A stretch of 64,000 nucleotides of DNA from Paenibacillus sp. P25. Its GTDB lineage: Bacteria > Bacillota > Bacilli > Paenibacillales > NBRC-103111. Shown piece by piece: positions 53,850-63,969 of the stretch. Under the pieces are notes generated by a model that saw nothing but the letters and a program-made list of their open reading frames with translations, searched no databases and was not told where the DNA came from. Numbering within the stretch: position 1 is the stretch's first letter; each line of letters begins with the position of its first letter. The position numbers and the translations under genes are program-made. The stretch covers positions 5,704,001 to 5,768,000 of the forward strand of contig CP085629.1 in the NCBI GenBank assembly GCA_024704175.1, given 5' to 3'.

Positions 53850-53887
53850 AAAAAGCGACCACCCCTTAAGAGGTGAACCGCTTTTTA
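53850..53887 (-). terminator. Terminator after pgi
   Basis: Minus strand AAAAAGCGGTTCACCTCTTAAGGGGTGGTCGCTTTTTT: two-part stem (AAAAGCG/CGCTTTT and CACC/GGTG) with a T tail. Confidence 0.85.
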
Positions 53888-53900
53888 GCTTGCCGCGTGC

Positions 53901-55256
53901 CTACCGGGTCAACCGGGCTTCGAGCGCAACCTTCTCCTTCTCATAGCCCGGCTTGCCGAGCAGAGCGAACATATTTTTCTTATACGCTTCGACACCGGGC
54001 TGATCGAACGGATTGACACCGAGCAGATAGCCGCTGATGCCGCAGGCTTTTTCAAAGAAGTAGACCATGTATCCGAACGTATAAGGAGTGGTATCCGGCA
54101 GCGTGACGATCAGGTTGGGAACGCCCCCGTCCGTATGCGCCAGCATGGTGCCTTCGAACGCCTTCTTGTTCACGTAATCCATCGTCTTGCCGCTCAGGAA
54201 GTTGAGTCCGTCCAGATCCTGCGGATCCGTACCGATCGTAATCTGCTCGGCAACCCGCTCGACTTGAATAACGGTCTCGAACAGATGGCGCGAGCCTTCC
54301 TGAATGAACTGCCCCATGGAGTGCAGATCCGTGGAGAAATCGACGGAAGCGGGATAAATCCCTTTGTTGTCCTTGCCCTCGCTCTCGCCGAACAGCTGTT
54401 TCCACCACTCCGAAACATAGTGGAGGGACGGCTCGTAGTTGACGAGAATCTCGGTCAGCTTGCCTTTGCGGTACAGCGCATTGCGCACAGCCGCGTATTG
54501 GTAAGCTTCGTTCTCCGCCAAATTCGGGTTCGAATACGCTTCGCGGGCATCCGCCGCGCCTTTCATCATCGCTTCGATATCGATACCCGCTGTGGCAATC
54601 GGCAGAAGACCTACGGCAGTCAGCACCGAATAGCGTCCGCCCACATCGTCAGGGATGATGAAGGATTCATAGCCTTCCTCAGTCGCCAGCTTCTTCAGCG
54701 CGCCCTTGGCCTTATCCGTCGTCGCGTAAATCCGTTTGCGTGCGCCGTCTTTGCCGTACTTCTTCTCCAGCAGATCGCGGAAGATGCGGAAAGCAATCGC
54801 CGGCTCCGTCGTCGTCCCCGATTTGGAAATGACGTTCACGGAGATGTCCTTGCCTTCGAGCAGCTGGAGCAGATGCGTGAGGTAGGTGGAGCTGATATTT
54901 TGGCCGACAAAATAAATCTCCGGCGTCTTGCGCCGCCCCTTCGGAAGCAGATTGTAGAAGGAATGCGACAGCATCTCGATCGCCGCTCTCGCTCCCAGAT
55001 AGGAACCGCCGATGCCGATCACGACGAGCGCGTCGGAGTCCGATTGAATCTGCTTCGCCGCCTTCTGAATCCGGGCGAATTCCTCTTTATCATAATTTAC
55101 CGGGAGGTCGATCCATCCGAGAAAATCGTTCCCTGCGCCGGTTCCGTTATGTAATTGCTCATGAGCCACCCGAACCGTTTCGGCCAGGTAATCCACCTCG
55201 TGCTGCTGAATAAAACCAATGGCCTTGCTGTAATCAAAACGCAGCGTGTCCGACAT
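53901..55256 (-). CDS. pgi: Glucose-6-phosphate isomerase
   Basis: 451 residues from ATG 55256 with AGGAGG 12 bases upstream; an ATG 24 bases earlier would place the ribosome site inside the gene. PGI landmarks: VIGIGGSYLGARAAIEML, VISKSGTTTEPAIAFRIF, PDDVGGRYSVLTAVGLLP, GKTMDYVNKKAFEGTMLAHT. Length matches Bacillus-type PGI. Interconverts glucose-6-phosphate and fructose-6-phosphate in glycolysis. Intact, single-gene unit with its own terminator. Confidence 0.98.
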   Translation of the reverse strand: MSDTLRFDYSKAIGFIQQHEVDYLAETVRVAHEQLHNGTGAGNDFLGWIDLPVNYDKEEFARIQKAAKQIQSDSDALVVIGIGGSYLGARAAIEMLSHSFYNLLPKGRRKTPEIYFVGQNISSTYLTHLLQLLEGKDISVNVISKSGTTTEPAIAFRIFRDLLEKKYGKDGARKRIYATTDKAKGALKKLATEEGYESFIIPDDVGGRYSVLTAVGLLPIATAGIDIEAMMKGAADAREAYSNPNLAENEAYQYAAVRNALYRKGKLTEILVNYEPSLHYVSEWWKQLFGESEGKDNKGIYPASVDFSTDLHSMGQFIQEGSRHLFETVIQVERVAEQITIGTDPQDLDGLNFLSGKTMDYVNKKAFEGTMLAHTDGGVPNLIVTLPDTTPYTFGYMVYFFEKACGISGYLLGVNPFDQPGVEAYKKNMFALLGKPGYEKEKVALEARLTR

Positions 55257-55439
55257 GGTTGCGTAATTCCTCCTATCCATTAATGTCTATAGAAATAGAA
55301 TACTTTACTTGCCTACAGGAAAGCAAGAGCCTGAATGACCGCCTTACGCCAAAAAATGATCCCATCGAACTAGAGCCGGTCCGTTGGGAGGTCGCTGCAA
55401 GCCTTTACGCAAAAGCGTAAATACCGGCGATTGTGAAGA

Positions 55440-55484
55440 AAGAACCCGCCAGGCCTCCGTGGTGACAGCCGATGACGGGTTCTT
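55440..55484 (-). terminator. Terminator after ppnP
   Basis: Minus strand AAGAACCCG ... CGGGTTCTT stem (55440-55448, 55476-55484) continued by TCTTC, 18 bases after the stop codon. Confidence 0.7.
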
Positions 55485-55501
55485 CGCTATGGGCTTCCCG
55501 C

Positions 55502-55819
55502 TTACTCCGCTACGTAAGAGCAGATGTAATCGGTAACGGTTTGGATCTCCAGCTTGAATTTGGCGCCTGCCGGAACGGTGAATTCCCCGGTTCCGTTAAT
55601 GTGCGACCACTCGCTGGAGCCGGGCAGCAGCACCTTCAGCTCGCCCGCTTGAATTTCCATGATTTCCTTGGTGTCCGTGCCGAATTCGTACTCGCCGGGC
55701 AGCATGATGCCCAGTGTTTTCTTCGTTCCGTCCGCGAACACGACGGTGCGGCTCGTCACCTTGCCGTCGAAATAGATGTTCGCTTTCGTTTGAACCGTAA
55801 CGTTGTTGAACTGAGACAT
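55502..55819 (-). CDS. ppnP: Pyrimidine/purine nucleoside phosphorylase (PpnP/YaiE)
   Basis: 105 residues from ATG 55819 (AAAGGAG upstream). Small cupin: VTVQTKANIYFDGKVTSRTV, LGIMLPGEYEFGTDTKEIME and FTVPAGAKFKLEIQTVTDYI. Matches DUF1255/PpnP, which splits several nucleosides with phosphate. It follows tkt by 37 bases; the pair could be one operon joining pentose and nucleoside salvage. Confidence 0.95.
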   Translation of the reverse strand: MSQFNNVTVQTKANIYFDGKVTSRTVVFADGTKKTLGIMLPGEYEFGTDTKEIMEIQAGELKVLLPGSSEWSHINGTGEFTVPAGAKFKLEIQTVTDYICSYVAE

Positions 55820-55855
55820 AGCGTGCAATTCTCCTTTAGGGTAACTGAATCTGGA

Positions 55856-57860
55856 TTATCCGAGCAGCTGCTTCACATGGGCTACGACATTCTCAACCGT
55901 AAAGCCGTACTCGCGAATTACAACCGGTCCCGGTGCGGATGCGCCGAACTTGTTGATGCCGAGCACCGCGCCCTGCTCGCCGACGTAACGCTCCCAACCG
56001 AACGGATGGCCCATTTCGACGGCCAGACGCGCTTTCACCTCTGGGAGAATAACGGAATCCTTGTACTCTTGGGTTTGCTTATCGAACAGCTCCCAGCTAG
56101 GTACGCTGATGACGCGAACGCCGATGCCTTCTTCGGCCAGCTTCTTCTGGGCGCCTACAGCCAGCTGCACTTCCGTACCGGTAGCAAGAATTTGCGCAAC
56201 CGGCTTGCCGTTCGGCGCATCGGAGAGTACATACGCGCCGCGATCCACCGCGCCTTGCGCCGTGCCTTCCAGCGTCGGAGCCGCTTGACGGGAGAAGATC
56301 AGTGCAACCGGACCGCGCTTGTTTTGAACCGCATAGCGCCATGCCGCCGCCGTCTCGTTGCCGTCCGCCGGACGAATGACCGTTACGCCCGGAATCACGC
56401 GAAGCGCGGCCAGCTGCTCGATCGGCTCGTGGGTCGGGCCGTCTTCGCCAACGCCGATACTGTCATGCGTGAACACGTAGATCGCCGGCACGTTCATAAT
56501 CGATGCCAGACGGACCGCAGGACGCAGGTAATCGGAGAACACGAAGAAGGTACCGCCGAACACCTTCAAGCCGCCGTGCAGCAGCATGCCGTTGACAGCC
56601 GCGCCCATACCGAACTCGCGCACGCCGTAGTAGATGTTTTGTCCGCTGTAATCCTTGGCCGTCAGGATGCCCAGATCTTTCATGTGCGTCATCGTGGAAG
56701 ATTCCAGGTCGGCCGAGCCGCCTACGAGCGAAGGCACGTTCTTCGCAATCGCGTTCAGCACGATACCGGAAGCGGTACGGGTTCCTTTATCCGCCGGAAC
56801 GTCCGCAGGAATATCCTTGTCCCAGCCTTCAGGCAGCTCGCCGGCCGCGGCGGTTTCGAACTGCTTCGCAAGCTCCGGATGCGCCTTCTTGTATTCGGCG
56901 AACATCTTCTCCCAAGCCTCGTAAGCCGCGATGCCTTTCTTCTTCACTTCGGCAAAATGCGCGCGCACTTCGTCCGGTACGTAGAAATGCTGGTTCTCGT
57001 CCCAGCCGTAGGCTTTCTTGGTCAGCGCCACTTCGTCCACGCCGAGCGGGGAACCGTGAGGGCCGGCATGTCCGCCTTTACCCGCTTTGTTAGGGTCGCC
57101 GTAGCCGATGACCGTCTTCACTTCGATCAGGGTCGGACGGTAGTCCGTCTGCGCTTCCAGCACCGCCTTGTGGATCGCATCGAGATCGTTGCCGTCTTCC
57201 ACGCGCAGCGTCTGCCAGCCGTAGCCTTCAAAGCGCTTCACCACATTCTCGGAGAAGGAAAGATTCAATTCGCCGTCCAGCGATATATCGTTCGAATCGT
57301 AGAGCACGATCAGCTTGCCGAGCTTGAGGTGGCCTGCAAGCGAAGCGGACTCCGAAGAAATGCCCTCCATCAGGTCGCCGTCGCCGCAAATCACATAAGT
57401 ATAGTGATCGATCACATTAAATTGATCGCGGTTATATACTGCCGCCAAATGCGCTTCCGCCATCGCCATGCCCACGGCCATGCCGAAGCCTTGTCCAAGC
57501 GGACCCGTCGTCGCATCGACTCCAGGGGTATGACCTACTTCCGGGTGACCCGGCGTCAGGCTCGCCCCATTGACGGAACTTCTGCAGCTCTTCCATCGGA
57601 AGATCGTAGCCGCACAGGTGAAGCAGGCTGTAGAGCAGCATGGAGCCGTGTCCGGCGGACAGAACAAACCGGTCGCGGTTGATCCAGGTCGGCTGATCCG
57701 GGTTATGTCTCATTTGACGCGCGAACAGCTCGTACCCCATCGGAGCGGCACCCATCGGCATGCCGGGGTGTCCGGACTTCGCTTTTTCCACCGCATCGAT
57801 GGACAGCGTACGGATCGTATCCACAGAAAGTTGCTCAATCGATTTGTTGGTTACAGTCAT
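55856..57860 (-). pseudogene. tkt: Transketolase, one frame break
   Basis: ATG 57860 with GGGAGG upstream. SIDAVEKAKSGHPGMPMGAA and FVLSAGHGSMLLYSLLHLCG at the start; after FRQWG one base is missing at ~57565 and the other frame continues LTPGHPEVGHTPGVDATTGP, CGDGDLMEGISSESASLAGH (thiamine diphosphate motif), YGVREFGMGAAVNGML, VFTHDSIGVGEDGPTHEPIE and ends at 55856. Repaired ~667 residues. Transketolase is a core pentose phosphate enzyme, so sequence error is likely. Confidence 0.95.
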
Positions 57861-58063
57861 TGTGATCCTCCCACTTTTCTTTTTCTTGGCAGTGCGTTAA
57901 AGACCTCAGACGATCGCCGGCGGCAGTCTTCCTTATTCCATGCTACCAGCGTGGACAGCATGGCTTCCAAAGACAAATCAGGATCATTGTTCACGTGTGC
58001 AAGGATGGCCGGCAACAATTTTATACTTGACTCATTGTACCACTCCTTGTGTAAGTTTTCCAT
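57857..58063 (-). CDS. Small hypothetical protein coupled to tkt
   Basis: 68 residues whose stop overlaps the tkt start (ATGA). N-terminal half polar and helical (MENLHKEWYNESSIKLLPAI, LAHVNNDPDLSLEAMLSTLV), C-terminal half basic (PRKRKVGGSQ). No family recognised and no clear ribosome site before the ATG, so coding is plausible rather than certain. Confidence 0.5.
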   Translation of the reverse strand: MENLHKEWYNESSIKLLPAILAHVNNDPDLSLEAMLSTLVAWNKEDCRRRSSEVFNALPRKRKVGGSQ

Positions 58064-58126
58064 ATCAAACGTCGATCATACTTTTAAAATAATGATGAAG
58101 CGCAAAGTTCTGTCAGGGGACCGAAA

Positions 58127-58426
58127 TCAGCCCCCGTACGACTCCAGCAAACGCTTCAGTCCTTCGTCCATCCATACGGCGTCGAACTCGATAAACTGGT
58201 ATTCCGCGGCACCTTCTTTAAGGAACGGGTCCTCCTGCACGATGCGCTCCGCCTCCGCTTTCGTCTTCACCGTTGTCACGATGACGCCCCCTGTCCGCGG
58301 TCGCTGCGGCCCCGACATCAGAAACTGCTTGCGTTCATACCCTTGACGGAGAAACGCCCGGTGCGCCTCCAACAGCTCGTCGATCCGCTCCAGCGGCGCG
58401 GTGTACTTCAATATAACAATGACCAT
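58127..58426 (-). CDS. YciI family protein
   Basis: 99 residues, ferredoxin-like fold with the His-Asp pair of YciI proteins: RIDELLEAHRAFLRQGYERK and ERIVQEDPFLKEGAAEYQFI. AAGGAGG precedes the ATG. The family is possibly enzymatic; the substrate is unknown. A single-gene unit. Confidence 0.93.
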   Translation of the reverse strand: MVIVILKYTAPLERIDELLEAHRAFLRQGYERKQFLMSGPQRPRTGGVIVTTVKTKAEAERIVQEDPFLKEGAAEYQFIEFDAVWMDEGLKRLLESYGG

Positions 58427-58633
58427 GACGGTCGCCTCCTTATAGATATTAAAAAACTAGACCCTCAAAGTCCTATATTCCGCCTTCCCGCAGTAACGCG
58501 GAATTAGCGGATTTGGTAAACCGTTATTGGCCGCCACCTTGGCATCCCCGTACACCGGGAGAGCTACTTTATCGTTCTAATAAAGGGAAAGCCCGCGCAT
58601 CCCTCGGGACGCCCGGACTTCAAATTCAAAAAA

Positions 58634-59527
58634 TCAGCTGAAAACGACCGTTTTATTCTGGTGCACGATAACCCGGTCCTCTACATGCCAGGCCACGGCC
58701 CGTGCCAGAACTGTCCGTTCGATGTGCCGGCCGATCCGCTTGAGATCGTCGACGTTATCCCGGTGGCTCACCCGCTGCACGTCCTGCTCTATAATCGGTC
58801 CGCCATCCAGCTCCTCGGTCACATAGTGCGCCGTGGCGCCGATGATTTTGACCCCGCGGTTGTACGCTTGGGCGTACGGCTTGCCGCCTACGAAAGCCGG
58901 GAGGAAGGAATGGTGAATATTGATAATGCGGTTCGGAAAATGCTCGATGAACTTCGGCGAAATGATCTGCATGTACCGGGCCAGAATGACCGCGTCCACC
59001 TGACCGGACACAAGCTCCAGCTGGCGCCGCTCCGCTTCCGCCTTCGTGCCCGGCGTTACCGGAATGTGATGATACGGAATACCCAGCGGCTCGACCAGCT
59101 CGCGCATATCGTTGTGATTGCTGATCACCATGGCAATGTCCGCATCCAGATCGCCGGACTGCCAGTGCCATAGCGACTCCAGCAGGGCGTGATCCTCTTT
59201 GGAAACAAAGATCGCCAGACGCTTCTTGCGGCTTGCGAGGGTAATGCTCCACTTCATGTTGAACTGATCCGCCACTGCGGTAAAATCCTTCTTCAGCTGT
59301 TCATACCGTTCATTCAGACGGTCGAGATCGAACTCGATGCGGATGAAGAAGAGCCCGCCCTCCGGATCCATCGTATATTGGTCCGACTGCACAATGTTGG
59401 CGCCGTGCTCAAACAGAAACCGGGACACGGCCGCCACAATCCCCGGCTGGTCCGGGCAGGACACCAGCATCCGCGCGCGGTTCTTCAAATCGTTGCCTTT
59501 AACTTGGGATGTTACCTTTGTAATCAT
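58634..59527 (-). CDS. purU: Formyltetrahydrofolate deformylase
   Basis: 297 residues. N-terminal ACT domain (MLVSCPDQPGIVAAVSRFLF), then the formyltransferase-like catalytic domain with AMVISNHNDMRELVEPLGIP, ILARYMQIISP, NIHHSFLPAFVGGKPY (catalytic His) and EELDGGPIIEQD (Asp). It hydrolyses 10-formyl-THF to formate and THF, balancing one-carbon pools; it fits the folate theme of folD-fchA earlier. Intact. GAAGGAG before ATG. Confidence 0.97.
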   Translation of the reverse strand: MITKVTSQVKGNDLKNRARMLVSCPDQPGIVAAVSRFLFEHGANIVQSDQYTMDPEGGLFFIRIEFDLDRLNERYEQLKKDFTAVADQFNMKWSITLASRKKRLAIFVSKEDHALLESLWHWQSGDLDADIAMVISNHNDMRELVEPLGIPYHHIPVTPGTKAEAERRQLELVSGQVDAVILARYMQIISPKFIEHFPNRIINIHHSFLPAFVGGKPYAQAYNRGVKIIGATAHYVTEELDGGPIIEQDVQRVSHRDNVDDLKRIGRHIERTVLARAVAWHVEDRVIVHQNKTVVFS

Positions 59528-59602
59528 TACTTTGTCTGCTCCTTCAATGCCTGTATCTATTGCTGTAACCGCTTCTTAAAGCATACCTCTCCGCCGGACT
59601 TG

Positions 59603-60730
59603 TTAAACTGCGGCGAAGACATGCTCTCCGGCAAACCAGGCCGTCAGCCGGTGGTTCACCTGCTCCTCGGACAGCTCCGGGAAGAGGCTCTCCGCGATGA
59701 TCATATCGTACAGCCGCTCCATCGGCTCGCGGCCGTCGGCTTTTTTCGCTTTCGCGTCGTTCTTCAGCACGTCCCAGGTCCCCAGCACAAAGTCGCGGGC
59801 ATCCACTTCCTGCTTTTTGAAGAAAGCGCCGAGCTTCTCCACATCATTCAGGAACTCGTCCCCGAACCGCTCCTGCACTTTGCCGCTCAGCAGGGCGATC
59901 TCGGCTTCGTACATCGGCCGCCGCGTGCTGTCTTCCTTACCGATCCACGGCGTCTCCAGGATGAACGGCAGATGGCTCAGCTTCTCGTGGTGCACAACGC
60001 CGTGCATCGCTTTAAAGCCGATCCAGCCCGCGCCGACAGGGGCATGACGGTCTTTGCCTGCGCCCTTCGGGTTCTTGCTGTCGTTCAAGTGAACCACCGC
60101 CAGACGGTTCAGCCCAATAACGCGGTCAAACTGCTCCAACACGCCGTCCAAATCGTTCACGATGTCGTACCCGGCGTCATGCACGTGGCACGTATCCAGG
60201 CAAATCGTCAGCTTGTCGTTCTCCTCGACCTTCTCGATGATGGAAGCGAGCTCTTCGAAGTCGCGTCCGATCTCCGTCCCTTTCCCCGCCATCGTCTCCA
60301 GCGCGATATGCACGTTCGTTTCTTTGACGCCGGCCAGCACTTCGTTCAGCCCCTCCGCAATCCGCGCGATGCCGTACTCCGCGTCTTTATCGGTGAAGGC
60401 CCCCGGATGCAGCACGATTTGCTTTACCCCGAGGTAGTCGGTGCGGCGGATTTCATCCTGAAGAAAGCGCACGGCCAGCTCGTAAGTATCGTCCTTGTAA
60501 GAACCGAGGTTGATAATGTAGGGCGCATGCACGATAATCTCGCGGATACCATTCTCCTCCATCACCGCTCTGCCTTCCTCGATAAACTGCGTCTCAATCG
60601 GTTTCCGGCGGGTATTCTGCGGTGCGCCGGTGTAGATCATGAAGGTGCCGGAGCCGTAAGAAACGGCCTCATTCGCCGCATTAAGCAGGCCTTTATCTGA
60701 AAATGAAACGTGCGATCCGATTCTGACCAT
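59603..60730 (-). CDS. nfo: Endonuclease IV-like AP endonuclease with C-terminal extension
   Basis: 375 residues. Residues 1-280 are the TIM-barrel Nfo domain with zinc-binding motifs GSHVSF, IVHAPYIINLGS, IVLHPGAFTDKD, ALETMAGKG, LDTCHVHDAGYD, VVHLNDSKNPKG, DRHAPVGAGWIG and FILETPW. Common bacterial Nfo is ~280-300 residues; about 85 extra residues follow (helical, ending FAGEHVFAAV). Repairs abasic sites in DNA. Single-gene unit, intact, GAGGAG before the ATG. Confidence 0.94.
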   Translation of the reverse strand: MVRIGSHVSFSDKGLLNAANEAVSYGSGTFMIYTGAPQNTRRKPIETQFIEEGRAVMEENGIREIIVHAPYIINLGSYKDDTYELAVRFLQDEIRRTDYLGVKQIVLHPGAFTDKDAEYGIARIAEGLNEVLAGVKETNVHIALETMAGKGTEIGRDFEELASIIEKVEENDKLTICLDTCHVHDAGYDIVNDLDGVLEQFDRVIGLNRLAVVHLNDSKNPKGAGKDRHAPVGAGWIGFKAMHGVVHHEKLSHLPFILETPWIGKEDSTRRPMYEAEIALLSGKVQERFGDEFLNDVEKLGAFFKKQEVDARDFVLGTWDVLKNDAKAKKADGREPMERLYDMIIAESLFPELSEEQVNHRLTAWFAGEHVFAAV

Positions 60731-60819
60731 GGCTGGGTATTCACTCCTCTTTATTCACTTTTATCTATTTTACTAGGAATGCCGCAAGAAATCTATAAGC
60801 AGGAAATAGAATCCAGCGG

Positions 60820-63302
60820 TCAGGAGGACTGCACGATCTTCTCGATCTGCTCCTTTTCCCCGGGGTCCTTGGCCAGCAACTTGTCCATCCAGGCTTGATC
60901 CGAGGCTCCCTGCTTCGCCAGCGCGGCCAAATACCAGCGGGCAACTATCCGGTTCTCCGGGTTGTCCAGCTTGTCGCTCAGCGCACTCCGGAGCGTATCC
61001 GCCGCCGCTTTATAGTCCTTCTTCGCGAACTCAAGCTGTCCTATATTCGAAGCGATCCCAGGCGTAACCCCGAAATCGATGGAGATGGCGATGCTTTTCG
61101 GCACGGCGTCCATGAGCCGCTTCCGCTCCAGGACCGTATGGTACAGCTTCATAGCCGCATCCACGTGATTGTCCCGCTCCGCCGTCTTGCCTCCGGATCC
61201 GGCGTTGTCGGCGAACGCTTTGTGCAGCTCAATCGCTCTTTCGTAAACCGTAATGTCCCACGGATATTCCTTCAACTGCTTCTCCACATACGCCAGCGCC
61301 TCTTCGGGCTTGTCCTTCAGATTCCATTCATACCGGTACTCGTTCGCCTCCCGGAGATGATGCTCCTTTTCCTCGATGCGGGCCAGCGAGTTGGACGCCT
61401 CGGTGAGCCACTGCGCGTCCTTGGTTTGCTGGAATACATTATACAGCAGGCTGATCCGCAGCGACGCCACATCTACATTGGACGGGTGAAGCGACAGCGC
61501 CTTGTTCAAAGGAGGCAGGATTTCGTTGATATTGGCGCTGCCCGTCCTAAGCTTGGCTACCACACGTCCTGTCTGCACGTTGGCCGTCAGCATTTGCAGG
61601 GAAAAGACCAGCATAACGCAAGATACTACCGCACAGATGGAAGGCAAGCACCCATCCGAGGGGTCCCCGCGCCTTGGCCTTGGCCGCCTCCACTCTGGAA
61701 GTTTCGGGGCTAACCGCCTCCTGCGATTTCGGCTTAAACCGGACGACACCCAGCATCGCACCGAGCGACAAGAACACAAGAGCGGATAAGTAAGCGTAGC
61801 TCATATCGAAGTCGATCGCGCTGTGCGCGAGAATCGAGCCGGCCACGATCAAATAAACCAGATGCGGCTCTTCCTTCGCAGCGTTCTCTCCCTTAAACCA
61901 ATGGCGAATGTAGACGAAAGCGACCCATAAGATCAGCATCGCCACCACGGCCAGACCGACCGTCCCCACCTCGATCCAGGTTTGCATGATGTAGTTATGC
62001 GCCTGCCGGCTGGAGTAAGGATAGCTTTGATACTGCTGATAGAGCGCCGACCAGCCGCCTCCGCCCGCTCCCCATACGGGATAATCGGCGACGATCTTCA
62101 TTGCGTCCTTATAGAAATACCCCCGTTCAAGCACGCTGTGCTGCTCCAGGTTAATGCTTTCAAGCCGGTTCTGAAGGCTCTGAGGCAGAAGCGACAAGGT
62201 CGCCGGAATCTGCAGCACCAGGAGGCCCAGCCCCATCACAATGATGGCGGCGCCGGCCATGGCAAACCGGTTGTAGAACGTTTTCCAACCGGCCGTAGCC
62301 GAGTCCAGGCGGGGCACTACCAACTTGGCGAAAGCCCAGATGATCAGCGCGCTTGCCGCGGAGCCTGCGGCCGTGACCGCCCAAACCGTCATATTGCCGG
62401 AGAGGCTGAACGCTTTTTGCAGCGCCAGCCCGGCATTCGTCGCATAGGAGGACAGCAGCAGAGCGGCGACTGTGGAGACGACAAGATTGAAAAAGAAGCG
62501 CCGCCTGTTTCGCAAGCCTCAGAAAAGGCAGCACGCAAAGCAGAATCACCGGAATCAGCACCAAACCGCCCCGCGACAGCGTCAGCAGCAGCGACAGGAA
62601 TACGGGCGCAAGGAAGAGGGCATGAATGATGCGCTCATAGGCTCTGGCGGCGGTCACGCTCCGGTACAGCCCTGCGAACATCAATGCAATCAGGAAAGCG
62701 GCATACGAGTTGGCATAAGTAAAGATCGAGGTGAGACGGTTCTCCACGATAATCGCCGCCGCGGTGTCGGGGATATTGCCGAACCAATACAAGAGGCCGT
62801 AAATCACGATGAAGTAACCGGCGGCAAGCATCGCTTCGGCCGTCCAGACCGCTCCGCTTCTTTTCTGCACGACCCCTGCCCCGATCACGAAGAAAGCGGC
62901 ATACATCAACTGGGAGTAGAGACCCTGCAGTGCCATATAAGGCGAAGCGGCGTGGAATACGGCGGCCAGATAGAGCAGCGGAATAAGCCAGACATACAGC
63001 AGGGCATAGGCCGTCCACCCCTCCGGCTTCCAGTGCCTGAAGACGTACCAGGCCATCAGGAGCAAGGCAGCGAACACGCACAAATAAGCGATATACACCG
63101 GATAATAAAAGCCGAGAAAAGTGTATTTCCCGTCAAATTCGATTCTTGTAGACAGAAATAAGCCTCGGTTATAGGGAGCCAGAATCAGGAATAAAACGAC
63201 GAATGACAGCAGAATACCGTAAAGTCCGGATCCTTCGGACGGCACCGCCGCTTTTGGCGACCGGTACGGATTCTTGTAAGGTGATGCGTTTGGTTTTGCC
63301 AC
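60820..63302 (-). pseudogene. O-antigen ligase-like membrane protein with TPR domain, two frame breaks
   Basis: ATG 63302 begins MAKPNASPYKNPYRSPKAAV, then ~12 membrane helices. O-antigen polymerase/ligase hallmarks: NRLTSIFTYANSYAAFLIAL, LTLSRGGLVLIPVILL, GAGGGGWSALYQQYQSYPYS, RQAHNYIMQTWIEVGTVGLA. Frame breaks near 62510 and 61640, both GC-rich. The last ~270 residues are TPR-like helical repeats (LNKALSLHPSNVDVASLRIS). Repaired ~827 residues. Possible role: polymerising or ligating a surface glycan. Confidence 0.88.
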
Positions 63303-63463
63303 AGTAAGGATACCTCCACTTTTTATCCCGGTTCGAAGCCGGATGATCCAACCTATTAACCCGTTGAATATTTTACCATATAAAGGAAGAGCGTGTCATC
63401 TTGAAAACCCTCGTTTTCCCAGCGCCCGAAGTAAGGTATAATAGGTATGAGGTGACCGAACGA

Positions 63464-63889
63464 ATGCATAACGCGTTTATGTGGTTTATTTTCTTCTGGG
63501 TGTTCGTCCTGCTGTTCATGATGTCGGTCGGCGGGTACTTTATGTTCCGGAAGTTCTTTAAAGTGCTGCCCAAGGAAGACGGCAAATCCAAGCTCGACTG
63601 GCAAAACTATTACGTCGAAGCCTCCCGGCATTTATGGACGGACGAGGCCAAGGCTTTCCTCGACCTCTTGGTCGATCCCGTTCCGAAGCCGTTCCGCGAT
63701 ATTGCGAAGCATTCAATTGCCGCAAGAATCGGCCAGGTCGCTCTGGAAGCGAAGGCGGACCGGGTGACGCGCGAGCACTGCATCGAAGGATACATACTGG
63801 CGACGCCGCGGCGCGATTACAAGAGCCTGACCAGTTACTTGGAAAAACAGCAGATCGACTACACTCCCTTCAAGCACTTGCTGCAATAA
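63464..63889 (+). CDS. DUF2621 family membrane protein
   Basis: 141 residues from ATG 63464 with GAGGTG 9 bases before it; a -10 TATAAT lies at 63437-63442. One N-terminal membrane helix (AFMWFIFFWVFVLLFMMSVG), then a cytosolic domain with LDWQNYYVEASRHLWTDEAK and CIEGYILATPRRDYK. Family found in Bacillus and relatives; function unknown. Confidence 0.9.
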   Translation: MHNAFMWFIFFWVFVLLFMMSVGGYFMFRKFFKVLPKEDGKSKLDWQNYYVEASRHLWTDEAKAFLDLLVDPVPKPFRDIAKHSIAARIGQVALEAKADRVTREHCIEGYILATPRRDYKSLTSYLEKQQIDYTPFKHLLQ

Positions 63890-63901
63890 ACATCTAAAAT
63901 G

Positions 63902-63938
63902 AAAGCCGCCCTCCGAAAATCCGGAGGACAGCTTTTTT
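63902..63938 (+). terminator. Terminator after DUF2621 gene
   Basis: AAAGCCGCCCTCCG / CGGAGGACAGCTTTTTT, stem with one internal mismatch pair and a T6 tail, 13 bases after the stop. Confidence 0.9.
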
Positions 63939-63969
63939 GTTCCCTCTGGTTGGCTCCTTGCCCGAAGGC

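Noticed and set aside
55472..57682. 736-codon plus-strand frame opposite tkt and ppnP
   Set aside because: Very long but purely antisense to the conserved transketolase; Arg/His-rich composition is typical of antisense GC-rich frames.
59189..60700. 503-codon plus-strand frame opposite nfo and purU
   Set aside because: Antisense shadow; no domain and no start signal.
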